The notes under the pieces were generated by a model, which worked only from the letters and a program-made list of their open reading frames with translations, made no database searches and had not been told where the DNA came from. From NCBI RefSeq assembly GCF_964355755.1, contig NC_092679.1, forward strand, positions 21,948,432 through 22,012,431: a stretch of DNA of 64,000 bases, written 5' to 3'. Positions 44,001-59,000 of the stretch are shown one piece after another. Both the position numbers and the translations under genes were made by a program. Position 1 is the stretch's first letter; each line of letters starts with the position of its first letter. Source of the DNA: Antedon mediterranea (lineage: Eukaryota; Echinodermata; Crinoidea; Comatulida; Antedonidae).

Positions 44001-47000
44001 TTTTTAAGAACACACTTTCACAATACGAGGCTGTAATAAATTAAGCGGATTTGTTGACAACTGAACAAAAACAAGCAAATAATTGCTACAGTAAACAAAA
44101 TGCTTTGATAATATTCCATGGAGTATTTTTACCTCCATGATATTGATAATCAACAAATAACTATAATGGCAAAGTATACTGTAGTCTAGTCTTATTTTGA
44201 AATTTAAGACTAAAAGTAACACAATTTTTTACTGTAGGAGACTTAACATTATCTATTATTATTGACATATTTTCATACAATAAACTTCCATTTAGGACAC
44301 ATAAATAGTTAAAAATAGGATTTGTGAATGACATTATACTGTAGGTTCAACAAGGCCAACCCATGAGGCTATTCCTGTTTAGGGGTAGCCTTTAAGAGGA
44401 CACTTTGTGTTGGCTCCCAGAAGCAACTCCTACAGGTCTCTACTGTATAAACAGTAGGTGGGGAAAACATATGATTTGAACCATTGATGCTGAAAAAAAT
44501 TTTTATTTGAAGATTTATTTGGCAAAACTTACAATAGTAATTCACACATGTTGTCAGGGAATAATTTCGCCAGTGTAGCATGTACTGTAGCAAAAAGCTA
44601 TACAAAACAACCTTTTTGCTATAAATTTCGAAAATTGTGTTTCTTGACTAAAAAATCGGTTTGATTAGCAATATTGCTAAACAAAATTTTAAGATGAAAT
44701 TTACCCCTGCATGTTTAGCCCGTTTGAAAGACCCAATTAGTGAATATATTTACTTTTGGACTTGGCTGCTGTGTTAGGAATTTCACAAGGAAGTAAAAAA
44801 TATAGAGTACTGTATGTATAGTACAGACATTTGAGCATTACATAACACAGTATTACATTACAATCAATTGATATTGTCAAGTTGATACACTTTCAATTTC
44901 TTTATATATACAGTATTCGTAAACTATCCTAAAGCTCTGTCCACACTATCAAACTTTATGTACAGTACCAAAAAATGTGCCTAAATGGACATGATGATGT
45001 CATATCACTACCATATTTAAGCATATCACTACCATATTTAAGCATGTCACTACCATATTTAAGCATGTCACTACCATATTTAAACATGTCATTACCATAT
45101 TTGGTCACATCACACTTTTTGTCAGACTAGTTTGATAGTGTAAACAGAGCTTTCCCTGATGTTCAAATTTTAAAAATAATTAAATTGTTTCAAGTACTTA
45201 TAATTTTAAAGTACCATTTAGTAGATCAAGAAAAGTAGATTGTTGACAGCCATAATGTGCGAAATTCAGCCTGTCTTGCACAATCTTACACAAATAAATT
45301 TCATACCAAAATCTTGCACCACGTTTCAGTATCGTTTAATAGCAAACTTTTGTTTCGGGGCAGTAGATGAGGGAGTATGCATGCATATGACTAGTATTAG
45401 TACACACTGTTTGGTTCATTAATTACAGTAAAGATTGCATTTACTGTAGGTAAAGTTAACATTTGCCCTACTGTTCCGCAACAGACGCTCGCTAATTTCT
45501 ATCACTGTACCTACTGTACTACTAACTGTACCAATAACTGTACTGTAAAGGTATATTCCTGTATATTTAATATCAATCTACCATAGATTGTCTAAACAAC
45601 CTCAGGGGGAGAAACAGTAATTTACATTCTTATTCTGTGTGTATTTCTCAGTAATTTAATGGTAATGATTTATTACCAGAAATCTAATAACAGTTTACGA
45701 TGTTCTGATTTCATAGAAGAATATTAAAGTCAGAAAATTAAATTTAAGGGTATTTTTTCTAAGAATACATATGGATACCATACAGTTTCACATGTGGACA
45801 ATTTACTACAGTATGGTCGGACATGAAATAATTTATAGACAATCGACCATTTTGTGTAGGCTACTTCACAGGGAACATTTTCGCCAGTGTAGCATACCAA
45901 AAAGCTATACAAAACAACCTTATTGCTACACATTTTGAAAAGTATTCGTTTGGAAATTTAATCAATAACAGAAGTTGGAATAAACTGATTTTTTGTTTAT
46001 TTTTTTATAGAAATGTGTAGCAATAAGGTTGTTTAAATAGCTTTATGCTATGCTACACTGGTGAAATTATTCCCTGAAATATCTTTCAATTTTAAACTTT
46101 GGACTTGGTACTCTAAAATAAATTAAAATGATAAATTAAACGTTCAGAATATTTGAGTAAAATATGTAGAAGAGACTGAGAGAGGGCGGGTTTTATAAAA
46201 TAAAGTGCGCTGACTGTCGAAGATAGAAACAGGACAAATTGTATGAGACAGATTCTCCGGAAACTTTGAGGCAACTAAACTAACATGGCAAACCTCATTT
46301 TAATCATTTTAAAGTAGTAGCATCCTCAATTGGCCCAATTACTTATAAACCTGACAAATTGGTAATTAAATATGTTGTTAAAGACGTCTATAAAGGACAT
46401 TCCGGGTGACAGTCTAGAGGTAAGGGAAATTACCGAAGGAGAGGGTTTGTCCTGTATAGTAATTACTCTAGGATGTTTTGACCTCACTTCAATCAGAATG
46501 ACATCATAGGAAATTTTATAGGGGATAAATACCTTTGAATAAAATATGTAGTGCAGATGTTTTCCTTGCCTCCAGCTATTTTATGCCGGATTTGGCTAAA
46601 ATTGAATCCTCACAATTGATGTAATGTGATTAAAGAAATCCTGTTCTTTCTTCATTAATTTGTAGTTCACATTCGAGAAGTGTTTATGTTTTGAATTTAC
46701 CATGTGTTCTTGTTTCCTTTTATTTATTGATACAGATTGGAAGGAAGGGGCTTTTTAAAATGAGCCTGTCTCCCTCCTTCCTTGTACAGTTTTTTATACA
46801 TGTGGTTTTCTTTTAAAATGTACCGGATTTAATTATTACCAACAGTCAGGTTAGTGCAGGTTTTAGGATGGAGTGTATACAGTCTATAAAGTTGGTTTAT
46901 TAAAGCTTTGTCCACACTATCAAAGTTAATGTGACAAAAAATGTTGTCAAACTAGTTTGATAATGTAGACAAACCAACCCAGGTTCTACAGTAAATAACA

Positions 47001-50000
47001 TAATTGAATTAATTGTACTGGGATAATAATGTTCAGCGCCTAGAGGTTTCACAACATTAGGCGCTATATAAATCCAGGATATTATTATTATTAAAGCATT
47101 TTTTCGGGCAAAAACATGCCACCCACCTATCATCACTAGATCTCTGTGACCTATTTGAAAATCTTCCCCCATTTCAAATAAACATTTGATATTTGATGCT
47201 TGTGTGAAAATGAGAAAGTACTGTACAGTAATGGGAAATGGGTATGTCTCGTTTTCTTCTAATAGCCATCTCCACTGTCATCATACGGATCATCCTTTAC
47301 CCATGGTGGGCTTGTATCCGCATCTGATATTATTATCCTATCTTGCCTTCGTTCATCTGGCGAAGATTGTTTTGTCTTCTGTTTCTCCTTGGAATTTTTC
47401 ACCCTACTCGGTCACCTATTTTATGTTTTCCCATACTCATGTACAGTACTGTACTCTCATAGTCATAGATTTGTTCGAAAATGAAATTTGGGATATATAA
47501 AGCAAGATATATGTATCGTACCATACCTACTGTATGGTTTATTTCTGCTTACTAATTACATGTTTTAATGGATACCAGCATCAGTCAGTATCTACCGTGA
47601 TTATACACATTTTTGTGAGCTTTAAATAAAATGCTGGTAATGATTTGCAGCCGTTTTTTTTTTAGGTGGAGTTGTAAATGTAAGAGCTGACAAGAATAAA
47701 AAAAATATGATTTATTTGGTTATTTTAAATTTTTACTTTTCTTTGTAGCTTTTATTGTCTCCTTATTATGCCAAGCAAAATGAATTTCCATATTAAATGG
47801 GTTAATAGCATTTCTTGAATCTTGAATCCATGAAACATAAAAAATGATGTTTATCTCCAATTCAAGTTGTCTTGGCTAAAGGTTCAGTGTACTCATGTAC
47901 GGTAGCTTATCTAGTGTATTAGGAGGAAGTGTACTCCTTTTTCTGGTTCATTTTTAGTCATTTATCCCTTATTATAAATACACTTCACTTTGTAACCAAT
48001 TCTTTAATCCAAATTTCACTTCATTTATTCATCTCATTAATACATTAAAACATATACAAAGAAAAACCAAGAAACAAGAAATCTAAAAAGTGAACTTAAT
48101 CTACTATCAAGTGGTTTAAACAATTTAAAATGGAACACAATATAACATTGATAAATAAAAAATATGTCATCATTCACAATCAATGGTTTGTTTTAATTAT
48201 GTAAAGCTCTGTCTACACTATTAAACTAGTTTGACAAAAAGAATGTGATGTGCCCAAATGTGGTAGTGATATACCCAAATATGGTAGTGATGTGCCCAAA
48301 TGTGGTAGTGATATGCCCAAACATATATGACATCATGATGTCCATATATGTATGAAATAAAAATAATGTTTTTTCTCTTGTGTCTTACAGGTTTTGTAGC
48401 CAGTTTACTGAGTAAAAACAAAGAGACCGCTATCGAACAGTTACTCTCGCATCTTCCGTTGTTACAACCAGGAAACGTGGAAGCTAAAAAACAGTATTTA
48501 AATATCATCCCAAAAATACTTGCTCACTCACTAGAGGGCAGTATTCATCTTGATGAATGTCGACAGTTGTTATCGTATTTACTCATACACCCGGCTTTGT
48601 CAAACGACGAACGTGGATCGTTAACATACTGGTTGGGACGGTTGGACGAACATGCGAACGGACATGGCGTCTACCCACCGAGGATTTCTCCGGAGGGTTC
48701 ACCGTCTACGTCGCCGTATCAATCAAACGGTCACTATAATAACGAATCTAGGAATTTTATGCACGGGAGTAAAATAAATGGTTGGCGAGACTCTGGTATT
48801 GGCGAGACCACGTCGGGAACATTAAATAGTTATAGCAGCAGTGCTGGAAATAGCTTGACCCACCCTCCACTTACGTATACGGTGTCCGCTCCGCCAGCAG
48901 TTAACGTCCGTGTTAGTGGTCCACCTTCTACTTCGTCTATTCCTACAAGTATGTACTTTATATTAAAAGATAATTTTACAATATTTTAATAAAATGATTT
49001 TTTTTTAGGTTTAGAAAATACAGTACTGTAGATCCCTATTATAAGTTTGAGTTCTGTATCTCAGTTCTGTATCGCCACATACAACAATATTTGCCCAGTA
49101 TCATAGGAATATTGGTAATACAGCTTCTCATGTATTACATGTCTCCTAGTATCATGTCCGACTGTATCATGTAAGGTTAAAGGTTATGGTTGATGATACT
49201 AGGTGATACTGTGAAACACATTTGATGCTGTATTATGATACTGGTGAAATCTACAGTAGATACAGTATCAAGAATTGGGTATCCCAAATTAAGGGATCTA
49301 CAATAGTCTATTAATTAAGTTGGTGACATATACCGTATATTTCGGTGTATAAGTCGCACTTTTGACACGCAAATTTGACCTCTAAATTAAGGGTGCGTCT
49401 TATACACCGAACATATTGTGCCTCACCACACAGATTGTACATAGGCCTAAGGCTAGGCCTAGGCTATCGTCACCTCGTTTGCTAGGCCTGAGTAGGCTAG
49501 GCCTAGCTAAAGTAACTAACTAACGTAACGGCAACCTGCTTCTGCCTAGTTTTCAAGGCATTTTAGCATGATGTTATACTAAAAATATGATGAAAAGATT
49601 TGTTGATTATGGCGATTAAATTTCCTTTGTAAACGTTTACGTCGTACGATTGGAATAGTATTTATTTATACAGTAGTTATACGCACGATCGCCGTACCCC
49701 CAGCGCAAGCCCTTCTTTGGCGGCCACATGGTGTACGGTATTCGACTAGTATATTCTCCAGGTGATTATAGCATGGACCTAGCGTACACACTTCTCGGAT
49801 ACATAGATACTAATCGAATACGATTGTCCGTGAAAACGTCTGCCCTCTCGAAATGATCGAGCGAGGCTAGTCCACATACGTGTTACACACATGGTTATGC
49901 ACTCGATGTTGCGGCTGTTGAGGCTGGGCGCGGCCGAGCCTAGGTAAGAAAAACCTAAATAAAGGACGCCGTTGCAGATATAACAAAATATATTATTACA

Positions 50001-53000
50001 ATAATATTGATTACAATTTAAAAAAACATTGTTTTGATGAAATATAAGGTGCGTCTTATACACCGACGATATAAAAAATACCGATATTTTACTCTCAGTT
50101 AGGGGGTGCGTCTTATACACAGGTGCGACTTATATACCGAAATATATGGTAATACATTTTGAAGTACTGTATGGTATATTAATATTTATTTACAGCATTG
50201 TTTTTAAAAAATTAGTTGGACGTTACAAACAGAAAATTAAATATTTTTGGGAGCAAGTTAAACTTTAGGCCATCCAATAACTATAACTAGTTCCTGTTTT
50301 TTTTTCCCTGTCACCTGCCATTAAACCCATGCATGTTGATTTTAACGATTCTTGACTATAGCTTTTTTGCATACAAAATATTATAAATTGTAGACAAAAT
50401 GATAATATTATTAACAAACATAATTTTATTTTTTTTATATATTGTAGACAAAATGATTAATTATTAATTAACAGACATAGTATTATTGTTAATTACAATA
50501 TTTTCTTTCAAGGTGAATTTTACCATTACCAAAACACAAAATTTTTGTATTTCAATTTTAATATACAATAATAATTCACCTAGAGGTAGATACATCAATT
50601 GCTTCGGTGAATTTGTTAGTGATAGTGAAACGCATAATTAAACTATAAATACCACTAATATGTGTTTAATTTGTACTTGGAAATTCCAAAAATAGAACTT
50701 AAAAATAGAATATAATGGATCTGGAATTATATTATGAGAAATCACAAATTCTTTTCCAAGAAAATGTTATTTTGCCCACAAATTAAATCTATTCTATCAA
50801 TGTTTGATGTAGTATTGTTATTCTTAACTAAATAAAATATAAATTTATTGTAATCCCCCTTTGAATAGATGTTTTTGAGACCATGCATAAATTAATTTGT
50901 AAAAGATGGTAGCCTTTCTGTAACATAATTGTACAAGTACATTTGATATACTATAATATGCTATTAATTCTCTGTTGGGACTCGAACCCATGACCTCCAG
51001 ATCACTAGCCTGGGCCGTTCATACCTTTAGACCACCGAGCTTGCACTGATGGCTATACAATAGGTTAGATTCTAGCCCAATATATCATAGGGAAATCTGT
51101 GAGAATGAGAAAAAGCTGCCCTCCACCGAGATTCAAACTCAGAACCAGAAATTTTAAACAGCCTGGTGATGTAGTATATTATGGCAGACGTATGTTGTAA
51201 ACGACAAATACGCAATATTAATTAATATGTTATTCTGTTTCAGCCGGATCCACAACAACTTTGAATATTCCGCAAAAAAATAATCGCCGGAATTCACTAA
51301 CTCCTCCCGACACATTGGTGCAATCGTCCTTATCAACGCAAGACTGGTACTCGCATGAAGACCTTGATACACGAGGTAGTAGATCGTTACCCTTGCCTTC
51401 ACAATCTAATGAGCATGCTCCGTTGTCTCCTCAAAGTAGCACGGCGTCGTCGGGTAGTAGCACCGAGGCACACAACGAGGACGGTAGCATGCAACCGTTG
51501 CAAAAGTGTACTTTTCGCGAGGAGGGCAGCGGGATGAAGGGTGAGTATCCTAACACAAGAAACGTTGATTAACAGCACGTAGTAAAATTGGATAACTTGA
51601 TTTCAATCATGCATGGAAACATTTGAGTTTGCTTTTATAGTCTGGAATTAGGCTAACCATAATCATTCACTGTTGGCTATGCTTATTGGCCTTTCTCATG
51701 TTCACCTACTATGAATAACTGTACAAATTAAGTAAGGGTGCAACCAATGTATTTGATAGTCTCCATATAAAAATGTGAAGATACTTTAGATGATGTTTTG
51801 TATACTTCTATTTTCCACAGAGAGCCTATTTCTCTTTTTGTCCTATAGTACTGTATCTTGTCATCTTCAAGTGTAGGCCTACAGTATATATTTATTTGAA
51901 TTCTTTTTTTTTTTTCAATTTTCAGTTGTTGTGATTGGGTTCTTTTTGTAGCGAGTCATTTGACGGTGTTTCCTATTTTAAATTTGTTCTCACAAAATGT
52001 TTAGTTCTTTTACCATGTACTGTACTGTACTATTGAGGATGAGATTATATCCCAGAGTGGGCATATACAGTACTTGAATCAGTAAAGTCAAGTTTGTCGG
52101 TTTTTCTTATAAGCTTTTTTTAACAAATACAATAAAATTGCAAGTGAAAGTTATAAATATTACATCAGAAATTAACTTTGTATTAAGGTCAAATATTATA
52201 GTGTTTATTGTGTGTGAAAATGCTTTTAAAATGTGTTTCTCTAGACACGTTGATAAATACCTTTTCTAATTTTACCAAGGTTACTACATTGCTTTTACAA
52301 ATAACAGACAGAGTTGAAAATGAACCCATATTAATAGTTACCAATTACTGTCGGTGTCATGTCATTGTACCATCCTATTGTAATTGAAAGACAAAATCAA
52401 TTTTCCAAGTTTGAAATTTTAATTTGATTTATCAATGAATTTATAAGTTTAACACTGTCCCTGTTGTTAATTCAATGTATAATAATAATAATAATTAAAA
52501 GTTTCAAATTTGAAACTGTCCCTTTAATTTAATATATCAATGAATATTTAAGTTTGAAAATGTCCCTTTAATTTAAATAAACAAATGTTCCAAATTTAAA
52601 ACTGTTCTTTTAATTTAATTTTATTTATGAATTTCTGAGTTTGAAACTGTCCCTTTAATTCAATGTATAATAATAATCAAAAGTTTCAAGTTTGAAACTG
52701 TTCCTTTAATGTATAATCAATGAATGTTCCAATATATACAGTAAAGTGCTTGAATGTTTTTAAATATTTTATCAATATATAAATCACAAAGAAAACCCGT
52801 TACAGCCTTATTGTCTATATTGAGGAAAAAAAAAAGATTAATGCATTTTATTTTTACACAATCAATCGCATAGTGAGTGTTTACAATATAGATTATTTCT
52901 AACCACAGTATATCATTACATCGTCGTGTATGAGATAGATTAGTAATTTAAAATTTAATCTTCTGATTATGATAGCTTTTATATAACTGCAGTTTCCGCC

Positions 53001-56000
53001 TTTGATCTCTAAATGCATAGGATACCTTGTTAATTAACTGAGATTGCATAACAGCTACTCAGTTTTACCCGAGTGGCTATAGTACAAATGATATTATTAT
53101 TGTAATTACGGAGTAGCAATTATTACTTCTTGGTTGGATAAGTAATTTAAAATTTTGTACAAACAACATCATCAAAATTTATTTATGAATAATTTGGTGG
53201 TCAGAGATTTTTTCGTTGGAGGTATGTTTCTGCCAATATAATTGAATAATAATAATAATAATTGATATCCAATATTTTACATAACCTGGCAACAATTCAG
53301 AAACAAACTTTGGAAGTGTTTTTAGGTGCTAAATTGGTGCCTTAGGCAATTTATGGTTGATGACAAACCAAATTTAGAACAGAAGACGAGAAACGAGTAT
53401 GAACTGTCGCAAATTGACATAAAGCTAATGCTTGATCATGTGTATAACTGTGCATGAATGAATAGGCAGAATAACAAGATCAACACCATGCGACATGAAG
53501 CATCATGAAAAAGTTAATCATGATGAAAGATCTGAATGTGAACCTTGTTATAATGCTTGATCATGTTTAACTTTGCATGAACATGCTTAAAGTATATCAA
53601 GATCAACAGTACTGCAGGTTCACATAAAGCATCATGAGTAAGTTAATCATGATGAAAGATCTGAATGTGAACCTTGTTATAATGCTTGATCATGTTTAAC
53701 TTTGCATGAACATGCTTAAACAATATCAAGATCAACAGTACTGCAGGTTCACATGAAGTAAATTCATCATGATGAAATCTGAATGTGAACCCAGCTAATG
53801 CTTGATCATAACTTTGCATGAATGAACATGCTTAAAGAATATCAAGATGAACAGTTTTGGCAGGTTCACATTAAGCATCATGAATAAGTTGATCATGATG
53901 AAATCTGAATGTGAACCATTCTAATGCTCGATCATGTTTAACTTTGCATTAATGAACTTGCTTTAAAAAATACAGTAACAAGACCAACACTACCATAGGT
54001 CCATGCATGAAGTAAATTGATCATGATGGAATCAAAGCTAATCATGATAAATCAAAGCTAATCATTTGTAACAAATAAGTTCAATGAAGCATCATAAGTT
54101 GATCATGATGAAATCTGGATGTGAACCTATCTAGTAGGCCTAAATATCAAATAATCATTATTATTATTACAACTACAAATTGTTTCTTGAAATCACACTT
54201 TGAAATGGCTTGATTCCAAAAGTTCTAACATTACCAACTTCCGCTCCCTAACACAAACTTCCGACAACACTTGGCCTCCATTCAGAATTTTATTTGTGTC
54301 CTTCACAAATAGTTCTTATTTTTGAAGAAAATGTACAAATTTGATGATGATCCAAGAATCTATTTATTAAACATATACTAATTTTTGATAGCGACCTTAA
54401 AGATTGTGGTTTGATTGAGCCAAGTTCATTCCTGTTTAGTCTGGTATTATAAAGCTTAACTTTTGTCAGAACATTATCAGAAGATTCTAGAATGTATTTC
54501 CGGCTAGTTACTGTATTATGACGCGAAGGAGGTTTCCGAATGTCAAATGTGGGGCGGAGGAGGGGTGAGGATGATTTTGATTATGTAGAACGGACCATTA
54601 AAATGACCTTTTCAAGGGGAAGAACTGCTAAACAAAATGCTGAATTTCACCTTTGTTCTATCTTTGTTTTGATAAAATTGAGTGATGGAGGGAAAAATGT
54701 TATATTCTTGGCTATGAAGTTGTATCCTATTCTTTAATGCATTTTATATTGATGATGTGTGTACCATTAAAGGACACATTGTACTAATCTTAAGCCTCAA
54801 TTTTCCGGAAGCCGTTTTCCTGCCAAAACAATGTATTTTCCCCCATCCACATGTTGATTTTCATGCCAAACATAAATAGACTACAGTAGGTGTGTTTGAA
54901 AATGATTTGAATATCTTTTCTGGATAGCTACAATGATGGGATAGGAACCGTCAGGTCAAGGGTTTAAAACTTTGTTGTAGTTAAATAAGTTAAATTTGCC
55001 TAATTAGGATGAGAATCTTAACACTTTACTTTTGAACCAATCAGGTAGAGAATTAATAAACCTAAAATAGTTATTATATTCAGTATTTATTGTTTATTTG
55101 TTTATTTTTTAATTCTGTTATTGTATAAATTTTATCATTTCAAATATTTACTGATTCACTTTAGAAATTAGTATATTATTGTATTGAAAGAAACAAAAGT
55201 ATTTCACTGTTGTGAGCACTGTTGTTATTTCCAGTTTTTGGACAAAAAAGGAATTTTTTTATAATTTGTTTGTATCTTGCATGAATACCGCTTTTTCAAA
55301 ATAGATATATGTTTACTGTAGCATTGCTATTTTATTTTTGTTACAGTATATCCCATAACAAGATTAGTATTAAATTGTTTTTACCTACATTTGTTTTTTT
55401 CAGATGTACCAAGTTGGTTGAAAACTTTGAGACTACATAAATATTCTTGTATCTTTCAACAATTAACCTACCAAGATATGTTAGATCTCACAGAGGAACA
55501 ACTTGAGGCGATGGTATGTTATCAATAGTTTTGTCATTATCATTGAATGTTATTTCTAAGCTTTGTTTTTTTTGCTGATATCATATTAATTATCATTCAC
55601 AACATCAAAGTTACTTTGAGAATTCCCATCAATGTTTTTGTGAAAATTTCATTTCATTCAATTTACAAACACAAAACAGGTACAAGAAAACAATACTAAC
55701 TGAATGAACTGGCGATAACCCAAGAAAGTTTAATAAATAATATATAATAATAAAAAAAATTCTATTCGGGTCCCCAAAATCAATTCAGTTTCCAAAATGT
55801 TTACAAGGGAGCTCTTTTTCTGTAAAAGGTAAAGCTACTGCTTACAGTATCTCTTGTTTAAAAAAGGCACTTTGTGAAAAGGGGTTTTCTATCGAACCCT
55901 ACTAACATTTTTTTACAAGAAGATTTCCAGTTTCCCAAGTCTTATTTGGACCATCTTCTTTTTCTGGAAAATGTATTTTTATTGTTATTTGTCTTTAACT

Positions 56001-59000
56001 ATTACAATAATGTTAATCTTAGTTAGAGTCTCTTTAATTTTAACAGAATACAGTAAATGTCTTTTGTAGAATATAGTAAAACTTTTGTATAATCATTGTT
56101 GTCTTTGCATTTAATCAGAAACTTTGAGTTTGGTCAAGGAGTTGAAGATGACCAAACTGAACTTGCAGTTCCTTGGTGAATTTGTTAGCTTGAAAAATCC
56201 TGAGATAGACATTTTAGCAATCTTCTCTTTGATCCATAGTTTTATTTACCTCCGCCAAGGAGGTATATGTAATCGGTAGCGTGTGTTTGTTTGTTTGTTT
56301 GTTTGTTAGCAGGATTACTCAAAAAGTAATTACAAGATCTTTAGCAAAATGAATAGAGAGATAGATATGTGGTCAAGGACCATTCCATTAAATTTTGGGA
56401 CCACAGTCCCAATTCTGGACCACTTTTTAGTATACTTTTTTAGACCTGCTAGTGTTAAAAGATAGGCCGGCGAGCAGTCTTAAAGTAACAAGTAAACTGA
56501 AATTGCATTTTCTCGAACTACTTGTCCAAAAAACTTAATTTTTGAACAAGAGGCAAGAGTTATAATTTGTGATTTGTAATTTTAAAACATAATTTGATTG
56601 AATGTGCACATTTTTTGATGCAAGTAGTTTAAAAAACCTATTTCTTTTCACTCGTTTGCTTTTCGCGTTGCTGTTCTATTGTTAGTCAACTGAAGCTATT
56701 GTTAACTGAAAGGCTTGTTACATAACCATTACACCAAACTTGCATACACATGCTTGTAATGAAATTAGCCTAAATCACAAACAGCATTAAGACACACACA
56801 AATATATATATATATTTTTTTTACCGGAGAAATCTGATGTAGGAGAATTTTACAGTAGGCGGAGGTATGCCCTCTCGGAGTGGCTTTCTAGTTTTAAATT
56901 GTAGTAGTTTTTTCTCTATTCGTCATTCTACCTTTTTTTCAACCCCTTTTTCAGTATTTTGTTTAATTGTTGAACAGATTCAAGTTTCTCATTTAAATTT
57001 TTTTTTAAATTTCCCAAAATTGAGTTTTTTTATAACCATTTCTTTGCTTTTAAATAAGTAGGCAGTTTGTTTTTCCAACCGATGTTTAATTAAGAGACAT
57101 TCAGGCAATATTGTTTAGGTTAATTATGATGAGTTACTTACGTAAATGACGTCACTCAAATACTATTATAAAATGTGTGTAGGTTTTAATGCCTTGTTTA
57201 TGTTGACTTTACCTAGCAAAACATTGTTATTTACAGCTGATTTCATTTCATTTCATTTATTTTGTCTCACATATAACAAAAAATAACAAACAATGTTGTT
57301 GCTGCATTATTAATATCATACTTTTCCTAATTGACTCGAATTTTGGTTTATTATTTATGATTCTCGAAAAAAATTTATGTTAAAGATTGTTTTTAATGTT
57401 GTTGAATATGTCATATTAGTTATTCACCTTGACTAAAACTTAGATCAAAGAAATCTTTCCTGGAAAAACTGTAATTTAAAGCAATAAAATTAAAAAAAGA
57501 AATTCATGATGCTTGTTGTGTTTCTCTGCTGTTATAAAATATCAAATATAAGTGAGGTTATTATTAATGTTGTTTTAAATTTGAATCTATTCTGTAAATA
57601 CAAGATGTTTGTTTGGAGTCTTTGTGATTACAAGTCCCAATAGATCCTGTATCGCTATAAAAAATAAAGTGTTTACAGTTTCTAGTGACAGATCCGTTAA
57701 CAAATTAAAATTGATGAGAATCTGCCATTCGTATTGTTATTTGAAGGAATTAGTTTTACATATTGTTTCCTATGCTATTGTTTTAATTCATTTACACTAA
57801 GTGTTTGCTTAATGCGTGATGCCCTTTTTAACTTGTTTTTGTTTTATCCAATTAGTTGTACACTATGTTTTAACTTTGATATTTAAACTACAGTCGACTC
57901 CGCCTAAGTCGAATTCGCGTAAGTCGAAAAATCGCGAAAGTCGAATTTTTTGGAAAGTCCCAATTCTTTCCTATATATTACTGTGTAATTTTTATTTGTA
58001 AGTCGAATTTTTCTAAGTCGAAATTCGTCTAAGTCGATGTCTTTTTGCGGTCCGAATACACACATTCTTTAGTGATTTATATCGTATAAGTCGAAGTCAC
58101 AAATTACGCGGCAACAACGCGCTAAAAAAGCCGATGAAACAAACAACAGAGGGGATAATGTGGGACCATATCGGTTCTCTCAAGCAGGTTGTATAGTATA
58201 GGCGGCGTCCTACAACTCGCGCTAGTGTATAGTGTATGACTTGTTTCAGAGTTGAGAACTTGAGCGGCGTTTTGTGGGTACCTATTTTGTGCTAGACTGA
58301 TGGCAATAAACAATGGATACCGATTTCGAATAAAAACCGAAATGTATTTATTATACGTTTTTGTATTGTTTCGGGCTTAAACCATAAAAGAAAATACAGT
58401 TTATCATTGCCGATAAAGAGGCTTAGCATTTATTAGGCCTAGCTAGCTAGCTAGCTAAGCAAACTCAATTCAAGAAGGCTCATCGCGTGGGCCGCGATTG
58501 CGACAGGGCAGGGTCCACTAGGCCTAGCCATAGCGCGGCTAGTGAGTGAACCTAGGCCTAGCATTTTTTTTTGGCAAATCTGTAAGTCGAAGTTCGCGTA
58601 ACTCGAATTTTTATACCGGTCCCATTAGATTCGACTTAGGCGGAGTCGACTGTATTTCTAAAAAAATGTAGAACTTTTTTTAAGGGTACCTGTTTAGGAC
58701 CCCCAAAAGGCGTCCCCCTTTTTAACTTGATTTGGTTTTATCCGATTAGTTGTACATTATGTTTTAACTTTGATATTTAAACTATTTCTAAAAAAAATTA
58801 AAATTAAATATATATCAAGGGTACCCCTTTGGGACTGTATGTTTTAACTTTGATATTTAAACTAATTATGAAAAAATAATATTTAATTATATGTGGTAGA
58901 ACCTTTATTAAGGGGATCCCTTTGGGATCCCCCAAAAAATGTCCTCCTCCTCCTCCGAGTGTCCTCCTGTGAGTAGGAGTTCACCATATTGTTGAAACAT

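Noticed and set aside
48221-48508. Minus-strand frame overlapping SAMD4 exon 2
   Set aside because: Shadow of the exon plus MITE-A sub-repeats (repeating YHYHIWAH-type peptide).
54540-54737. Possible small gene in SAMD4 intron 3
   Set aside because: No homology, no splice or polyadenylation context; length is within chance for this composition.
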